This document shows, one piece after another, positions 1 through 6,970 of a stretch of 12,688 nt of DNA. Made by a program: the position numbers and the translations under genes. Origin of the DNA: Bacillota bacterium. GTDB lineage: Bacteria; Bacillota; Clostridia; Peptostreptococcales; Anaerovoracaceae. Positions within the stretch are counted from its first letter, which is position 1. Every line of letters starts with the position of its first letter. The DNA is taken from contig JAQSXD010000053.1 of NCBI GenBank assembly GCA_029266295.1, forward strand, positions 1 to 12,688, read 5' to 3'. The notes beneath the pieces are model-generated. The model was not told where the DNA came from. It saw only the letters and a list, made by a program, of their open reading frames with translations, and did no database searches.

Positions 1-305
1 CCCTTGACTCTGGTTTTTGAGCCGATCAACTTATAATAATTCAGCTCGTCCAGAAGTTTGTCCCTAATATCTTTGTCATCGTCATTGAGTACTTCTTCAT
101 ACTCAGCAAGCTTTCTCTCTGTTTCCTGTACCAGCTTTTCAATCCTGGCGGTGTCTTCAATTTCACTCGCAATGGTCGTTTGATAATCCGTTATGGTTTT
201 TGCCGAAACATAAAGCTGCATCCCGTTGGTGATTTTCGACTGCACTACGATGAAAAGCCCTACAGCGATACACAGGAAAAAGAAAGCGATGGTTCTCCAT
301 TTCAT
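1..305 (-). CDS. DUF881 family membrane-anchored protein, second copy (3' end off window)
   Basis: Only the first 101 codons are in the window; the gene continues past the left edge. I translated it by hand from the ATG at 303-305. The product begins MKWRTIAFFFLCIAVGLFIV, one membrane segment at about residues 4-21. A charged, probably coiled-coil stretch follows at about residues 42-90 (EIEDTARIEKLVQETERKLA and on). The fragment ends in YYKLIGSKTRVKG, which matches where the neighbouring DUF881 protein has KYKIAAGVVDVKGPG, the start of its globular domain. A GGTG Shine-Dalgarno at 312-315 lies 6 bases before the ATG. The upstream DUF881 gene ends 13 bp away, so the two are probably co-transcribed and arose by duplication. 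The family (YlxW/YlxX in Bacillus) lies near ftsA/ftsZ in many Firmicutes; its molecular function is not established. The family call rests on the N-terminal architecture and the tandem position. Confidence 0.8.
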   Translation of the reverse strand, partial: MKWRTIAFFFLCIAVGLFIVVQSKITNGMQLYVSAKTITDYQTTIASEIEDTARIEKLVQETERKLAEYEEVLNDDDKDIRDKLLDELNYYKLIGSKTRVK

Positions 306-318
306 CCAGATCACCAAC

Positions 319-1044
319 CTATTCTTCCACTACAGACTCTGCATACCGATATTTGATAATTCCGCTGTATCTGGGCACTTTCACCTCATCCTGTTTGTCG
401 ATGTTAATTCTCAATCCATAATTTTTCATCTGCTCAATGATCCCAAACCGTATTGTGATCGTTGATTCAATCGTATCTGGATTCCCAATGGCTTTTATGA
501 TATAAGGCGGTGCCGTAGGCACGGTATTAATATTGACATTGTCTCCAGCCAGGCTGATTTCCGTTGTGGCGATAATCCGCTGCCCGTTGATGGAAATCGC
601 TTCCGCACCGGCATCCTTCATCTTGTTAACCAGGCTGAGCAGCAACTCATATCGGAGCATGATCACACTGTATTCATTTGTAAATTCTTCTGTGAGGATT
701 GGATCATCTACCGTGATCACAACACCAGGCCCTTTCACATCTACGACTCCCGCGGCTATTTTGTATTTCTCTAAATCGGAAACAATTCCCTTTAAAAAGA
801 AGTCTTCATCCGCCTTTTCTTTCTCGATCTTGTCCAGTCTTGCTTCCAGCTCATTTAATTCCTGAACCGCTGCATCTTTTTCGACTCTCACCTGCTTCAG
901 CTGCTCCAGATATCCCTGGGCCTTTGCAACCGGAACCAACCCCCCTGGATCAGAACCCTGTGTCGTCGTGATTTGAATGGAAATTACCAGTCCGATGAAC
1001 ATGGCTAGAAGTCCAATCACAACCATACCGCTATATTTTTTCAT
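319..1044 (-). CDS. DUF881 family membrane-anchored coiled-coil protein (YlxW/YlxX-like)
   Basis: The product is 241 aa from the ATG at 1042-1044. It has a single N-terminal membrane segment (about residues 5-24), then an extended charged region predicted as coiled coil (about 40-85, rich in E/K/L heptads). An extracytoplasmic alpha/beta domain of DUF881 type follows, with the family-like stretches DVKGPGVVITVDDP, the block ending AGAEAISINGQRI, and YIIKAIGNP. The frame stays open up to a TTG at 1077, but that codon has no Shine-Dalgarno. The ATG has AGGAG and AAGGA just upstream (1048-1060) and sits right before the hydrophobic segment, so I chose it. It follows ftsQ after 117 bp and precedes a second DUF881 gene by 13 bp. 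In Bacillus, ylxW and ylxX occupy the same place after divIB. Its role is unknown; the context suggests a division or envelope function. It ends in TAG. Confidence 0.88.
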   Translation of the reverse strand: MKKYSGMVVIGLLAMFIGLVISIQITTTQGSDPGGLVPVAKAQGYLEQLKQVRVEKDAAVQELNELEARLDKIEKEKADEDFFLKGIVSDLEKYKIAAGVVDVKGPGVVITVDDPILTEEFTNEYSVIMLRYELLLSLVNKMKDAGAEAISINGQRIIATTEISLAGDNVNINTVPTAPPYIIKAIGNPDTIESTITIRFGIIEQMKNYGLRINIDKQDEVKVPRYSGIIKYRYAESVVEE

Positions 1045-1161
1045 CTGTTCCTTCACTCCTAATCTATATGATCTCAATTCTCATCGATCGCAAAGCGACT
1101 TAATGCCCCAATCAAGCGATGCAGCTATGATACGCAAACCTGCGGGCGTCTGTAAACAAGC
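1045..1161. other. Intergenic gap ftsQ / DUF881, no clear signal
   Basis: This 117-bp gap is the third-longest in the window. On the minus strand it holds two very short hairpins (CGCA-GGTT-TGCG and TCGC-TTT-GCGA). No U-tract follows either, so neither looks like a terminator. I see no convincing promoter and no gene. It may simply be a spacer. Confidence 0.4.
1048..1060 (-). promoter_or_regulatory. Ribosome binding site of DUF881 gene 1
   Basis: The coding strand reads AGGAGTGAAGGAA just ahead of the ATG at 1044, giving two purine-rich candidates: AGGAG 11 bases away, and AAGGAA 3 bases away. This decides for the ATG over the in-frame TTG at 1077. Confidence 0.6.
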
Positions 1162-1908
1162 TTATTCAACCAGAGGACTGAATGAGAAATACTCATCACT
1201 TCCCATTTTGATTACACCACGCTCAATACCCTTTGTATATAAATCATACAGCACTTCCTGCAAAGAGTCCAGATTGTCCATAATATTTTCTGGAGTTCCC
1301 TCGCAGACAAGCTGATCATAAATATAAGCTTTGATGGAGATGCTGGTAATATCGATCTTCTTGAAATATAAATCATGCTCCTTAACTTTTCGAAGAAGCT
1401 TCAGCGTATCTGTTAATGAGGAATTTTCCTCCACCTCAAGCGGAGTTCCGGGCTTCATGTTTTTCACCGTCATGCCCATAAGTAAGGTCAGCGTTGGCTC
1501 CACATTAGATTTCCTCAGAACCATCCCTTCACCATCGATGATGACAAAGCTGCTGCTATAAGGAATTGCCGCCTCCTCTTTTCTTTCATCAACGATAATC
1601 ACAACCTCGGCGGGAAGCCTTTTTTTCAACTTGACGTTTTTGACATATGGATCTTCTAAAAGCTTCTCCTTCATTTGAGAAAGAGATGCTTCAAATAAAT
1701 TAACCCCCGTCTTCGCGCCCGCCAGGCTGATGATTTGTTCCGCTGTATAGTAATTGTTATTTTCTACCGTAATTTTCTGTATATCAAACAGGCTTGATGT
1801 AAAAAAGAAGTATAACCCCGTCGCAACTGCAACAGTGATTAAAAATTTCAATAGGTAGCGTTTCTTCTTCCTCTTCTTCTTTTTCCTGCCCTTATCATTT
1901 TCTTTCAT
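1162..1908 (-). CDS. ftsQ: Cell division protein FtsQ/DivIB
   Basis: The 248-aa bitopic membrane protein is of the size expected for FtsQ/DivIB. The cytoplasmic tail is short and extremely basic (KGRKKKKRKKKR, residues 6-17), setting an N-in topology. One membrane segment follows at about residues 19-38. Next is a POTRA domain (about 41-110: FDIQKITVENNNYYTAEQII, then a block ending in LLEDPYVKNVKLKKRLPAEV), which is typical of the family. The C-terminal beta domain runs to about residue 245. In the divisome FtsQ/DivIB bridges FtsL and FtsB/DivIC and recruits or stabilises the FtsW-FtsI synthase. The start is the ATG at 1906-1908, with a GAGGAA Shine-Dalgarno that overlaps the murA stop codon (TGAGGAA), so translation is probably coupled to murA. 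It ends in TAA. Sequence identity in this family is low, so the assignment rests on architecture plus position. Confidence 0.92.
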   Translation of the reverse strand: MKENDKGRKKKKRKKKRYLLKFLITVAVATGLYFFFTSSLFDIQKITVENNNYYTAEQIISLAGAKTGVNLFEASLSQMKEKLLEDPYVKNVKLKKRLPAEVVIIVDERKEEAAIPYSSSFVIIDGEGMVLRKSNVEPTLTLLMGMTVKNMKPGTPLEVEENSSLTDTLKLLRKVKEHDLYFKKIDITSISIKAYIYDQLVCEGTPENIMDNLDSLQEVLYDLYTKGIERGVIKMGSDEYFSFSPLVE

Positions 1909-1919
1909 ATGTGAATTCC

Positions 1920-3194
1920 TCAGAATGTATGATTTTCCTCATTGGTTTCTCTCTTGATATCTGCACCGATTTTACTGAGCGCCTTTTCAAAATGATCATA
2001 GCCTCGATCAATATAGTTGATATTTTCCACAATCGTCTCGCCGGAAGCACCCAAACCAGCAATTACTAAAGATGCGCCGCCCCTTAGATCCTTTGCCATC
2101 ACCCTTGCTCCGGTGAGATTCTTTACTCCGGTTACGATGGCTGACCTGCCGTCAACTTTGATTTTAGCCCCCATTTTCCGCAGCTCCTCAACATATTTAA
2201 ACCTGCTCTCGAAAATGGTTTCCGTGATGAGACTCGTACCTTGGGCTACCGTCATCGCAGTAAGAAATTGAGATTGCATATCCGTTGGAAATCCTGGATA
2301 CGGAAGGGTCTTTAACATATCAATCGCTTTCAGTCTGGCTGGAGCCCACATCTCAATGGAGTCTTTCCTTTCCTTGATCCTGCAGCCCGCTTCCCTGAAT
2401 TTGGAAAGCGTCATACCCATATGTTCCGGTATGGCATTTTTCAGCACGAGATTTCCGCCCGTAATTGCCACTGCCGCTAAGATGGTCCCTCCCTCGATTC
2501 GGTCAGGAATGACCTTATGTTCCACCTGGTGATATGACCGTTTTCCCAAAATTACGATTTCGTCCGTTCCAGCGCCTTTGATCTTCGCTCCGCAGGCGTT
2601 GAGATAGTTTTGTAAATCAATAATCTCCGGTTCCTTTGCCGGATTTATGATCCTGGTTTCTCCCTCAGCAGCAGTAGCCGCCAGCATAACGTTTTCTGTC
2701 GCCCCTACGCTTGGAAAATCCAAAAGAATTCGGTTTCCGATCAGACGATCTGCTGTACATTCAAGATAGCCGTGGGCTTCTTTGATCTCAACACCAAGTT
2801 GCCGCAATGCGGACAAATGAATGTCGATGGGCCTCAGACCGATTTCGCAGCCTCCCGGATAACTCAAAATTACTTTTCCGCATCTTGCAATCATGGGACC
2901 CATTAAAAAAACCGAGGATCTCATTTCTCTCATCAGATGCTCCGGTATTCTATACGAATTGATGGGATTGGTATCGATAATTGTGCCATCCGCTTCTTTC
3001 GTAATTTTGCATCCAAGGTCTTTTAAAATGGTCAGCATTGTCTGAACATCCGATAGTTCGGGACAGCTTTTGATTTTGCTTTCGTTTCCCGTTACGATGG
3101 TCGCTGCAAGAATTGGTAGTACTGCGTTCTTCGCACCGGTTAACTCATACTCGCCTGTCAGCTTCCTTCCACCGTTGATACGAAATTGTTCCAC
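1920..3194 (-). CDS. murA: UDP-N-acetylglucosamine 1-carboxyvinyltransferase (MurA)
   Basis: MurA transfers enolpyruvate from PEP to UDP-GlcNAc in the cytoplasm, the first committed step of peptidoglycan synthesis. With the GTG start at 3192-3194 the protein is 424 aa, normal for MurA. Numbering then matches the E. coli enzyme closely: Lys22-Asn23 (TGAKNAVLPI), the catalytic loop PGGCEIGLRP with Cys116 (E. coli Cys115, the fosfomycin target), and Asp305 in FPTDMQSQ. An RGG motif lies near residue 371. The frame is open to an ATG at 3230, but a strong GGAGGTG lies 8 bases before the GTG, and the extra 12 residues are not MurA-like. The gene sits between murG and ftsQ, where Bacillus subtilis has murB. 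A possible promoter lies just upstream. The murA stop overlaps the ftsQ ribosome binding site. Whether the genome has a second MurA (murAB/murZ) cannot be seen. Confidence 0.96.
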   Translation of the reverse strand: MEQFRINGGRKLTGEYELTGAKNAVLPILAATIVTGNESKIKSCPELSDVQTMLTILKDLGCKITKEADGTIIDTNPINSYRIPEHLMREMRSSVFLMGPMIARCGKVILSYPGGCEIGLRPIDIHLSALRQLGVEIKEAHGYLECTADRLIGNRILLDFPSVGATENVMLAATAAEGETRIINPAKEPEIIDLQNYLNACGAKIKGAGTDEIVILGKRSYHQVEHKVIPDRIEGGTILAAVAITGGNLVLKNAIPEHMGMTLSKFREAGCRIKERKDSIEMWAPARLKAIDMLKTLPYPGFPTDMQSQFLTAMTVAQGTSLITETIFESRFKYVEELRKMGAKIKVDGRSAIVTGVKNLTGARVMAKDLRGGASLVIAGLGASGETIVENINYIDRGYDHFEKALSKIGADIKRETNEENHTF

Positions 3195-3202
3195 AAGAAT
3201 TA

Positions 3203-3209
3203 CACCTCC
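3203..3209 (-). promoter_or_regulatory. Ribosome binding site of murA, decides the GTG start
   Basis: The coding strand has GGAGGTG, nearly a perfect anti-16S match, with 8 bases before the GTG at 3194. The upstream ATG at 3230 lies before this site and has no comparable sequence. Confidence 0.8.
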
Positions 3210-3230
3210 GCAGAATAACATATTCCGCAT

Positions 3231-3259
3231 AATTTAGTAAGCAATGCCTGAAAATGCAA
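3231..3259 (-). promoter_or_regulatory. Possible sigma-A-type promoter for murA-ftsQ-DUF881
   Basis: On the minus strand TTGCAT (3254-3259) and TAAATT (3231-3236) are separated by 17 bases. They match the -35 and -10 consensus at 3 of 6 and 4 of 6 positions. A transcript would begin near 3224, about 15 bases ahead of the murA ribosome binding site, which is a workable geometry. The site lies in the 127-bp murG-murA gap (3195-3321), which otherwise holds no gene or terminator. The call is weak and based on sequence match only. Confidence 0.35.
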
Positions 3260-3321
3260 AGCCTGGGCGTTACATCTGTCAGACACTATTCCATAATATG
3301 AATTTCCGTAAAAGGTGTTAC

Positions 3322-4416
3322 TCATATTCCCAGGTGGTCATAAATCACATCAGTAGCATCCAGTCTTCCAGCTTTGCCGCTGGCGGAAGACATACTATTC
3401 AGGGCTTCCTTATTGTTTTTCAGCCGGATTACAGTACCAAGGAGCTTTTCTTCCGTTAAATCCTTTTCTTCCAGGATCACCGCCCCCCCCTTATCAGCAA
3501 CCACTTTTGCATTAAAGTACTGATGGTTTCCTGTGACATTGGGCGAAGGTATCAGAATTGCAGCTTTGCCGCAGGCAGTAATCTCCGAAACAGTCAGTGC
3601 TCCTGCTCTGCTGATTACAAGATCAGAAGCAGAAAGATATTCATGCATGTTATCTACATACTCAAGGACTTTGATATTTTCAGATAATTCAATGCCCTGC
3701 TCCTTCACCGATTCCAGAACCTTATGGTAATAATTCCTGCCGGTAATAAAAAACACCCGCGCATCCGGAAGTCCATTAAAAGCCTCAAGCACATGAATCA
3801 TCGTACTGTTGATTTTCCCAGCGCCAAGGCTGCCTCCGAAGCACAGGAGCACGAACTCATTGGGCTTAATTTCCAGTTTGTCCCTGCTATTTCCCATTCC
3901 GCAGGTCAAGAAACTTTTTCGGATCGGGTTGCCTGTGACGATTAGCTTGCTCTGATCCTTAAAATACTCCTTGGATTCCGTAAAACTCACAAATACTTGA
4001 TCGACATATTTTTCTAAAAGTTTATTTGTAACACCGGGAAAAGCATTCTGTTCGTGAATAAAGGTCTTAATTCCCTTTTTATGGGCTGCTCGCACCACCG
4101 GCCCACAGACGTAACCCCCGGTGCCTATGACAAGATCCGGTTTAAACTCGCTGATAATTTTATTGGCCTGGTGGTTTCCCTTTGCCAGATCCAAAACCGT
4201 TTTGAAATTTTTCCAAAGCTTTTTTCTATTAAAGCCGCTAACAGTAATAAAGCGAATTTCATAGCCGCTTTTCGGCACAAGATCCTTTTCCATACCGCGC
4301 TCTGTTCCTATGAAAAGAATCTCTGCATCAGGATGCTTTCTCCTTATTTTATCTGCAATGGCGATGGCAGGATAAATATGTCCTCCTGTACCACCGCCGG
4401 TCATGATTACCTTCAT
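3322..4416 (-). CDS. murG: UDP-N-acetylglucosamine--MurNAc-pentapeptide-undecaprenol GlcNAc transferase (MurG)
   Basis: MurG converts lipid I to lipid II at the inner face of the membrane, using UDP-GlcNAc. The 364-aa protein has the usual length and the two-Rossmann GT-B fold signatures. Present are the glycine-rich loop GGGTGGH (7-13), TGGYVCGPV (99-107), HEQNAFPGVTN (121-131), TGNPIR (161-166), the second glycine-rich loop GGSLGA (194-199), the UDP-GlcNAc-binding stretch SRAGALTVSE (269-278) and NHQYFNA (297-303). The start ATG at 4414-4416 has GAGGT 6 bases upstream. It follows ftsW by 17 bp. The gene ends in TGA and is followed by the 127-bp gap before murA. A run of eight G on the coding strand (3483-3490) encodes part of KGGA; the frame is intact across it. 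Confidence 0.97.
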   Translation of the reverse strand: MKVIMTGGGTGGHIYPAIAIADKIRRKHPDAEILFIGTERGMEKDLVPKSGYEIRFITVSGFNRKKLWKNFKTVLDLAKGNHQANKIISEFKPDLVIGTGGYVCGPVVRAAHKKGIKTFIHEQNAFPGVTNKLLEKYVDQVFVSFTESKEYFKDQSKLIVTGNPIRKSFLTCGMGNSRDKLEIKPNEFVLLCFGGSLGAGKINSTMIHVLEAFNGLPDARVFFITGRNYYHKVLESVKEQGIELSENIKVLEYVDNMHEYLSASDLVISRAGALTVSEITACGKAAILIPSPNVTGNHQYFNAKVVADKGGAVILEEKDLTEEKLLGTVIRLKNNKEALNSMSSASGKAGRLDATDVIYDHLGI

Positions 4417-4433
4417 TCAATTACCTCACTTAT

Positions 4434-5549
4434 TCATCGTGCCGAATGCCTCGATATATTCAGCAGGATACCCATGGAGCCCATGAAGAGCATCAGAGCA
4501 TTTCCTCCGTAGCTTACAAAAGGAAGGGTGATTCCCGTAGGCGGCATGGATGATGTTACAACTGCAATATTTAGAACCACCTGAATCGCCAGCATAATGG
4601 TAATGCCGGAAGCCAGAAGGGTTCCGAACATATCCGGCGCATTGAGAGCGATATGAGTACCTCGCCAGATCAGGATAATGTAGCAGGCGATCAGTGCCAG
4701 ACAACCGATATATCCCAGTTCTTCGCCGATGATAGCAAAGATAAAATCATTCTGCGGCTCAGGAAGATAAAGGGTTTTCTGAATACTTTTCCCAAGACCA
4801 ACACCGAAAAGACCGCCCGATCCTAAGGCCAGCAGCGACTGAATTACCTGGTAACCGTCTCCCAAAGGATCCTGAAAAGGATCCAGAAAGCTGGTCAGAC
4901 GCTTCATCCGGTACCCGCCTTCGTCGGTGAGGATCATAAAAGTAATCCCCACAGCGCCGACGCCTAATATTCCGCCCAGATACATAATATTCAAGCCGGC
5001 AACAAACATGATACCGATGATGATGCCGCATACCGTAATGGCGGTGGACAAATTGGGCTGGAGAATGATCAGTCCGAAAAAGACTCCGCAAAGTCCCAAC
5101 ATTGGCAACACCCCTTTTGTAAAGGAGCGTATGTTCTTTGGGTCTTTACTTAAATACCACGATACAAAGATGATTGCAGCAATCTTCGCAATTTCCCCGG
5201 GCATGATCGTAAACTCTCCTATGCCGATCCAGCGTGTCGCGTAATTTCTTGTCACCCCTAAAGGCGTAAACAATAAGGCCAGCAGCAGCAGATCTGCAAT
5301 CAGGATTGTTGGAGCAAACTTTGCATAGATTCTATAATCAAAAAGAGCACAAAACATCATGGCACCAAGGCCCAGCATCGCCCATACGATGTCCTTCTTC
5401 AGATAATCGTACGGATCCCCTGAGTCATTGATTGCATTATAATAGCTGGAGCTGAAAACCATGATCACACCGAAGACCACCAGCCCCAGCACAACGATGG
5501 TTAAAACAAAATCCCCCGACTTCATTCGGGACTTTTTTCTACCGGCCAT
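4434..5549 (-). CDS. ftsW: SEDS peptidoglycan polymerase FtsW/SpoVE
   Basis: This is a polytopic membrane glycosyltransferase of the SEDS family that polymerises lipid II at the septum together with its cognate class B PBP. The product is 371 aa with about ten hydrophobic segments. Family landmarks: TRWIGIG (105-111), the conserved Asp268 in LPEPQNDFIFAIIGEELG (the putative catalytic acid), DPLGDGYQ (227-234) and the C-terminal PPTGITLPFVSYGG (336-349). The usual QPSE box reads MPGE here (116-119), and QPNLSTA replaces the more usual QPDLGTA. The ATG at 5547-5549 has GGAG 6 bases upstream and directly abuts the distal murD stop at 5550-5552. In the same position Bacillus has spoVE. With a SpoVD-like PBP in the cluster the product may serve division, sporulation or both; sequence alone does not separate FtsW from SpoVE. 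Confidence 0.94.
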   Translation of the reverse strand: MAGRKKSRMKSGDFVLTIVVLGLVVFGVIMVFSSSYYNAINDSGDPYDYLKKDIVWAMLGLGAMMFCALFDYRIYAKFAPTILIADLLLLALLFTPLGVTRNYATRWIGIGEFTIMPGEIAKIAAIIFVSWYLSKDPKNIRSFTKGVLPMLGLCGVFFGLIILQPNLSTAITVCGIIIGIMFVAGLNIMYLGGILGVGAVGITFMILTDEGGYRMKRLTSFLDPFQDPLGDGYQVIQSLLALGSGGLFGVGLGKSIQKTLYLPEPQNDFIFAIIGEELGYIGCLALIACYIILIWRGTHIALNAPDMFGTLLASGITIMLAIQVVLNIAVVTSSMPPTGITLPFVSYGGNALMLFMGSMGILLNISRHSAR

Positions 5550-5744
5550 TTATTTCTCCAAATCCCTTACACAATTCTTAAAATGTTCTCCCCTTTGTTC
5601 AAAACAAGTATACATATCCCAACTGGCACAAGCAGGTGAAAGCAGTACTGTATCTCCAGCCGTTGCCAGTTTATAACTGATTTTAACACATTCATCCATG
5701 TCCTTGGCCATGGTAATGTTTGTAAAGCCCAGCCGTTCCGCCGT
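5550..5744 (-). pseudogene. murD: Severed C-terminal part of murD, same frame, after internal TAA
   Basis: Reading on past the TAA at 5745-5747 in the same frame gives 64 codons, ending at a TAA (5550-5552) that touches the ftsW ATG. The peptide starts TAERLGFTNITMAKDMDECV and contains LSPACASWDMYTCFEQRGEHF. That is the conserved end of MurD: in E. coli MurD the LSPACAS serine and a nearby Phe contact the UMA/D-Glu substrate. The stretch has no start codon with a Shine-Dalgarno and is too short to act alone, so it is a detached part of murD. If the TAA is an error or is read through, murD would span 5550-6914 and encode 454 aa, the normal family length. Confidence 0.85.
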
Positions 5745-6914
5745 TTACTTAATCTTTGGCGCAGTTTTTCCAAGCAGAATCATATGTTTCACTCGACCCT
5801 GAAATGCGTTTATAAAGCCTTCAAAATCAGAGCCTTTATCATAGCCGCCTGCGATCAGGATGATGTTTTCTTTCATTGCCTCAATCGCCTTGATGGAAGC
5901 ATCCGGGTTCGTTCCTTTTGAATCGTTGACAAACCGTATTCCATCCACTTCCCCTGAGAACTCAAGACGATGCTCAACACCTTCAAAGGACCTGAGCGTC
6001 TTGCTGATCACCGCAGGAGCAATTCCGGCAAAATACGCGATCGCCGCTGCTGCCAGCGCATTTTCAAGATTGTGCGCACCGGGTATTTTCAGCTCATGAA
6101 TACCGCAGATATCAATGTTCTGTCCCTGCTCGTTTCGAACCACGATGTTGCCATCCAAAACAAAACAGCCCATTTCAAGGGTGTTCTTTCTGCTGAAAGG
6201 AACCACCTTGGCTTTGCACTGTGTGGAAAGTCGATACGATTCTTCATCGTCATAGTTTACGACAAAATACTGGTTCTCATCCTGATTCTGAAAAATTCTG
6301 GCTTTTGCCTGCGCGTAATTTTCCAAAGTTTTATGCCGATCCATATGATCCGGCGTAATATTAAGCAGTGCAGAAACTTCAGGTTTAAATTGCTTTGTCG
6401 TCTCCAGCTGGAAACTGCTGGTCTCCGTCACAAGCCAATCCTCTTCCGTAGTGCAAAGAGCCTTTGATATCACGGCAACGCCTACATTGCCTACAACGTA
6501 AGTCTTTCGTCCTGAATTCTCAAAGATCTCACCCACCAGTGTCGTTGTTGTTGTCTTTCCGTTTGTACCGGTGATGGCAATATACTTCCCTTTTCCCACG
6601 CGATACGCAATTTCCAGTTCTCCGATTACCTCGGCTCCCGCGGCTTTTGCCTTTTGTACAAACCCTGTATCCGTAGGAACACCGGGACTGATCACAACCA
6701 TATCAAGATCACCCGTATTATCCGGTTCTTCGCCGAAATAGCAGGTGACATTTTTATTCTTCAAAAATTGTATAAGCTGCCCGCATATTTTATCTTCATC
6801 CTTGCTGTCATAGACAGATACCACCGCCCCAAGCTTGAGAAGCGCCTGGGTAGCCGCGATTCCGGATTTGCCCATCCCAACCACCAGAATTTTTTTATCT
6901 TTCAGTTCGTTCAT
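5745..6914 (-). CDS. murD: UDP-N-acetylmuramoylalanine--D-glutamate ligase (MurD), cut short by in-frame TAA
   Basis: MurD adds D-glutamate to UDP-MurNAc-L-alanine in the cytoplasm, using ATP. The open part encodes 389 aa. It shows the N-terminal Rossmann-like domain (VVGMGKSGIA, 11-20), SPGVP (76-80), the ATP-binding loop ITGTNGKTTTTT (114-125), the ETSSFQLE region (164-171), NITPDHMDRH (185-194), and the C-terminal-domain motifs EHRLEF (314-319), NDSKGTNPDA (330-339) and AGGYDKG (355-361). Translation stops at TAA 5745-5747, after LLGKTAPKIK, about 64 residues short of the usual ~450. The missing residues are encoded in the same frame just downstream. The truncated product would lack part of the substrate pocket and is unlikely to work. 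The start ATG at 6912-6914 has AGAGGGGA upstream. It lies 56 bp after mraY. The other genes here end in TAA, TGA or TAG, so a reassigned TAA is excluded. Confidence 0.93.
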   Translation of the reverse strand: MNELKDKKILVVGMGKSGIAATQALLKLGAVVSVYDSKDEDKICGQLIQFLKNKNVTCYFGEEPDNTGDLDMVVISPGVPTDTGFVQKAKAAGAEVIGELEIAYRVGKGKYIAITGTNGKTTTTTLVGEIFENSGRKTYVVGNVGVAVISKALCTTEEDWLVTETSSFQLETTKQFKPEVSALLNITPDHMDRHKTLENYAQAKARIFQNQDENQYFVVNYDDEESYRLSTQCKAKVVPFSRKNTLEMGCFVLDGNIVVRNEQGQNIDICGIHELKIPGAHNLENALAAAAIAYFAGIAPAVISKTLRSFEGVEHRLEFSGEVDGIRFVNDSKGTNPDASIKAIEAMKENIILIAGGYDKGSDFEGFINAFQGRVKHMILLGKTAPKIK

Positions 6915-6970
6915 AATATCCCCTCTTTCTTCCGTTCATCATTTCTTATGAATCACTGATTTCATTTCTC

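Noticed and set aside
1045..1161. Promoter or terminator between ftsQ and the first DUF881 gene
   Set aside because: The best box pair (TTGCGA, 17 bases, CATATA) would start transcription within or next to the ribosome binding site. The small hairpins have 4-bp stems and no U-tract.
3195..3230. 12-residue N-terminal extension of MurA from the ATG at 3230
   Set aside because: The strong GGAGGTG is inside this extension and points to the GTG at 3194, which also gives standard MurA numbering (Lys22, Cys116, Asp305).
3483..3490. Run of eight G in the murG coding strand as a possible phase-variation tract
   Set aside because: The murG frame is intact on both sides and matches the family. Phase variation of an essential gene is implausible; at most the run is a site prone to sequencing errors.
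5567..5773. 68-codon minus-strand frame overlapping the end of murD
   Set aside because: It is in a different frame from murD, while the murD frame itself continues with conserved residues. It is a shadow, and it shows that the break in murD is a stop codon and not a frameshift.
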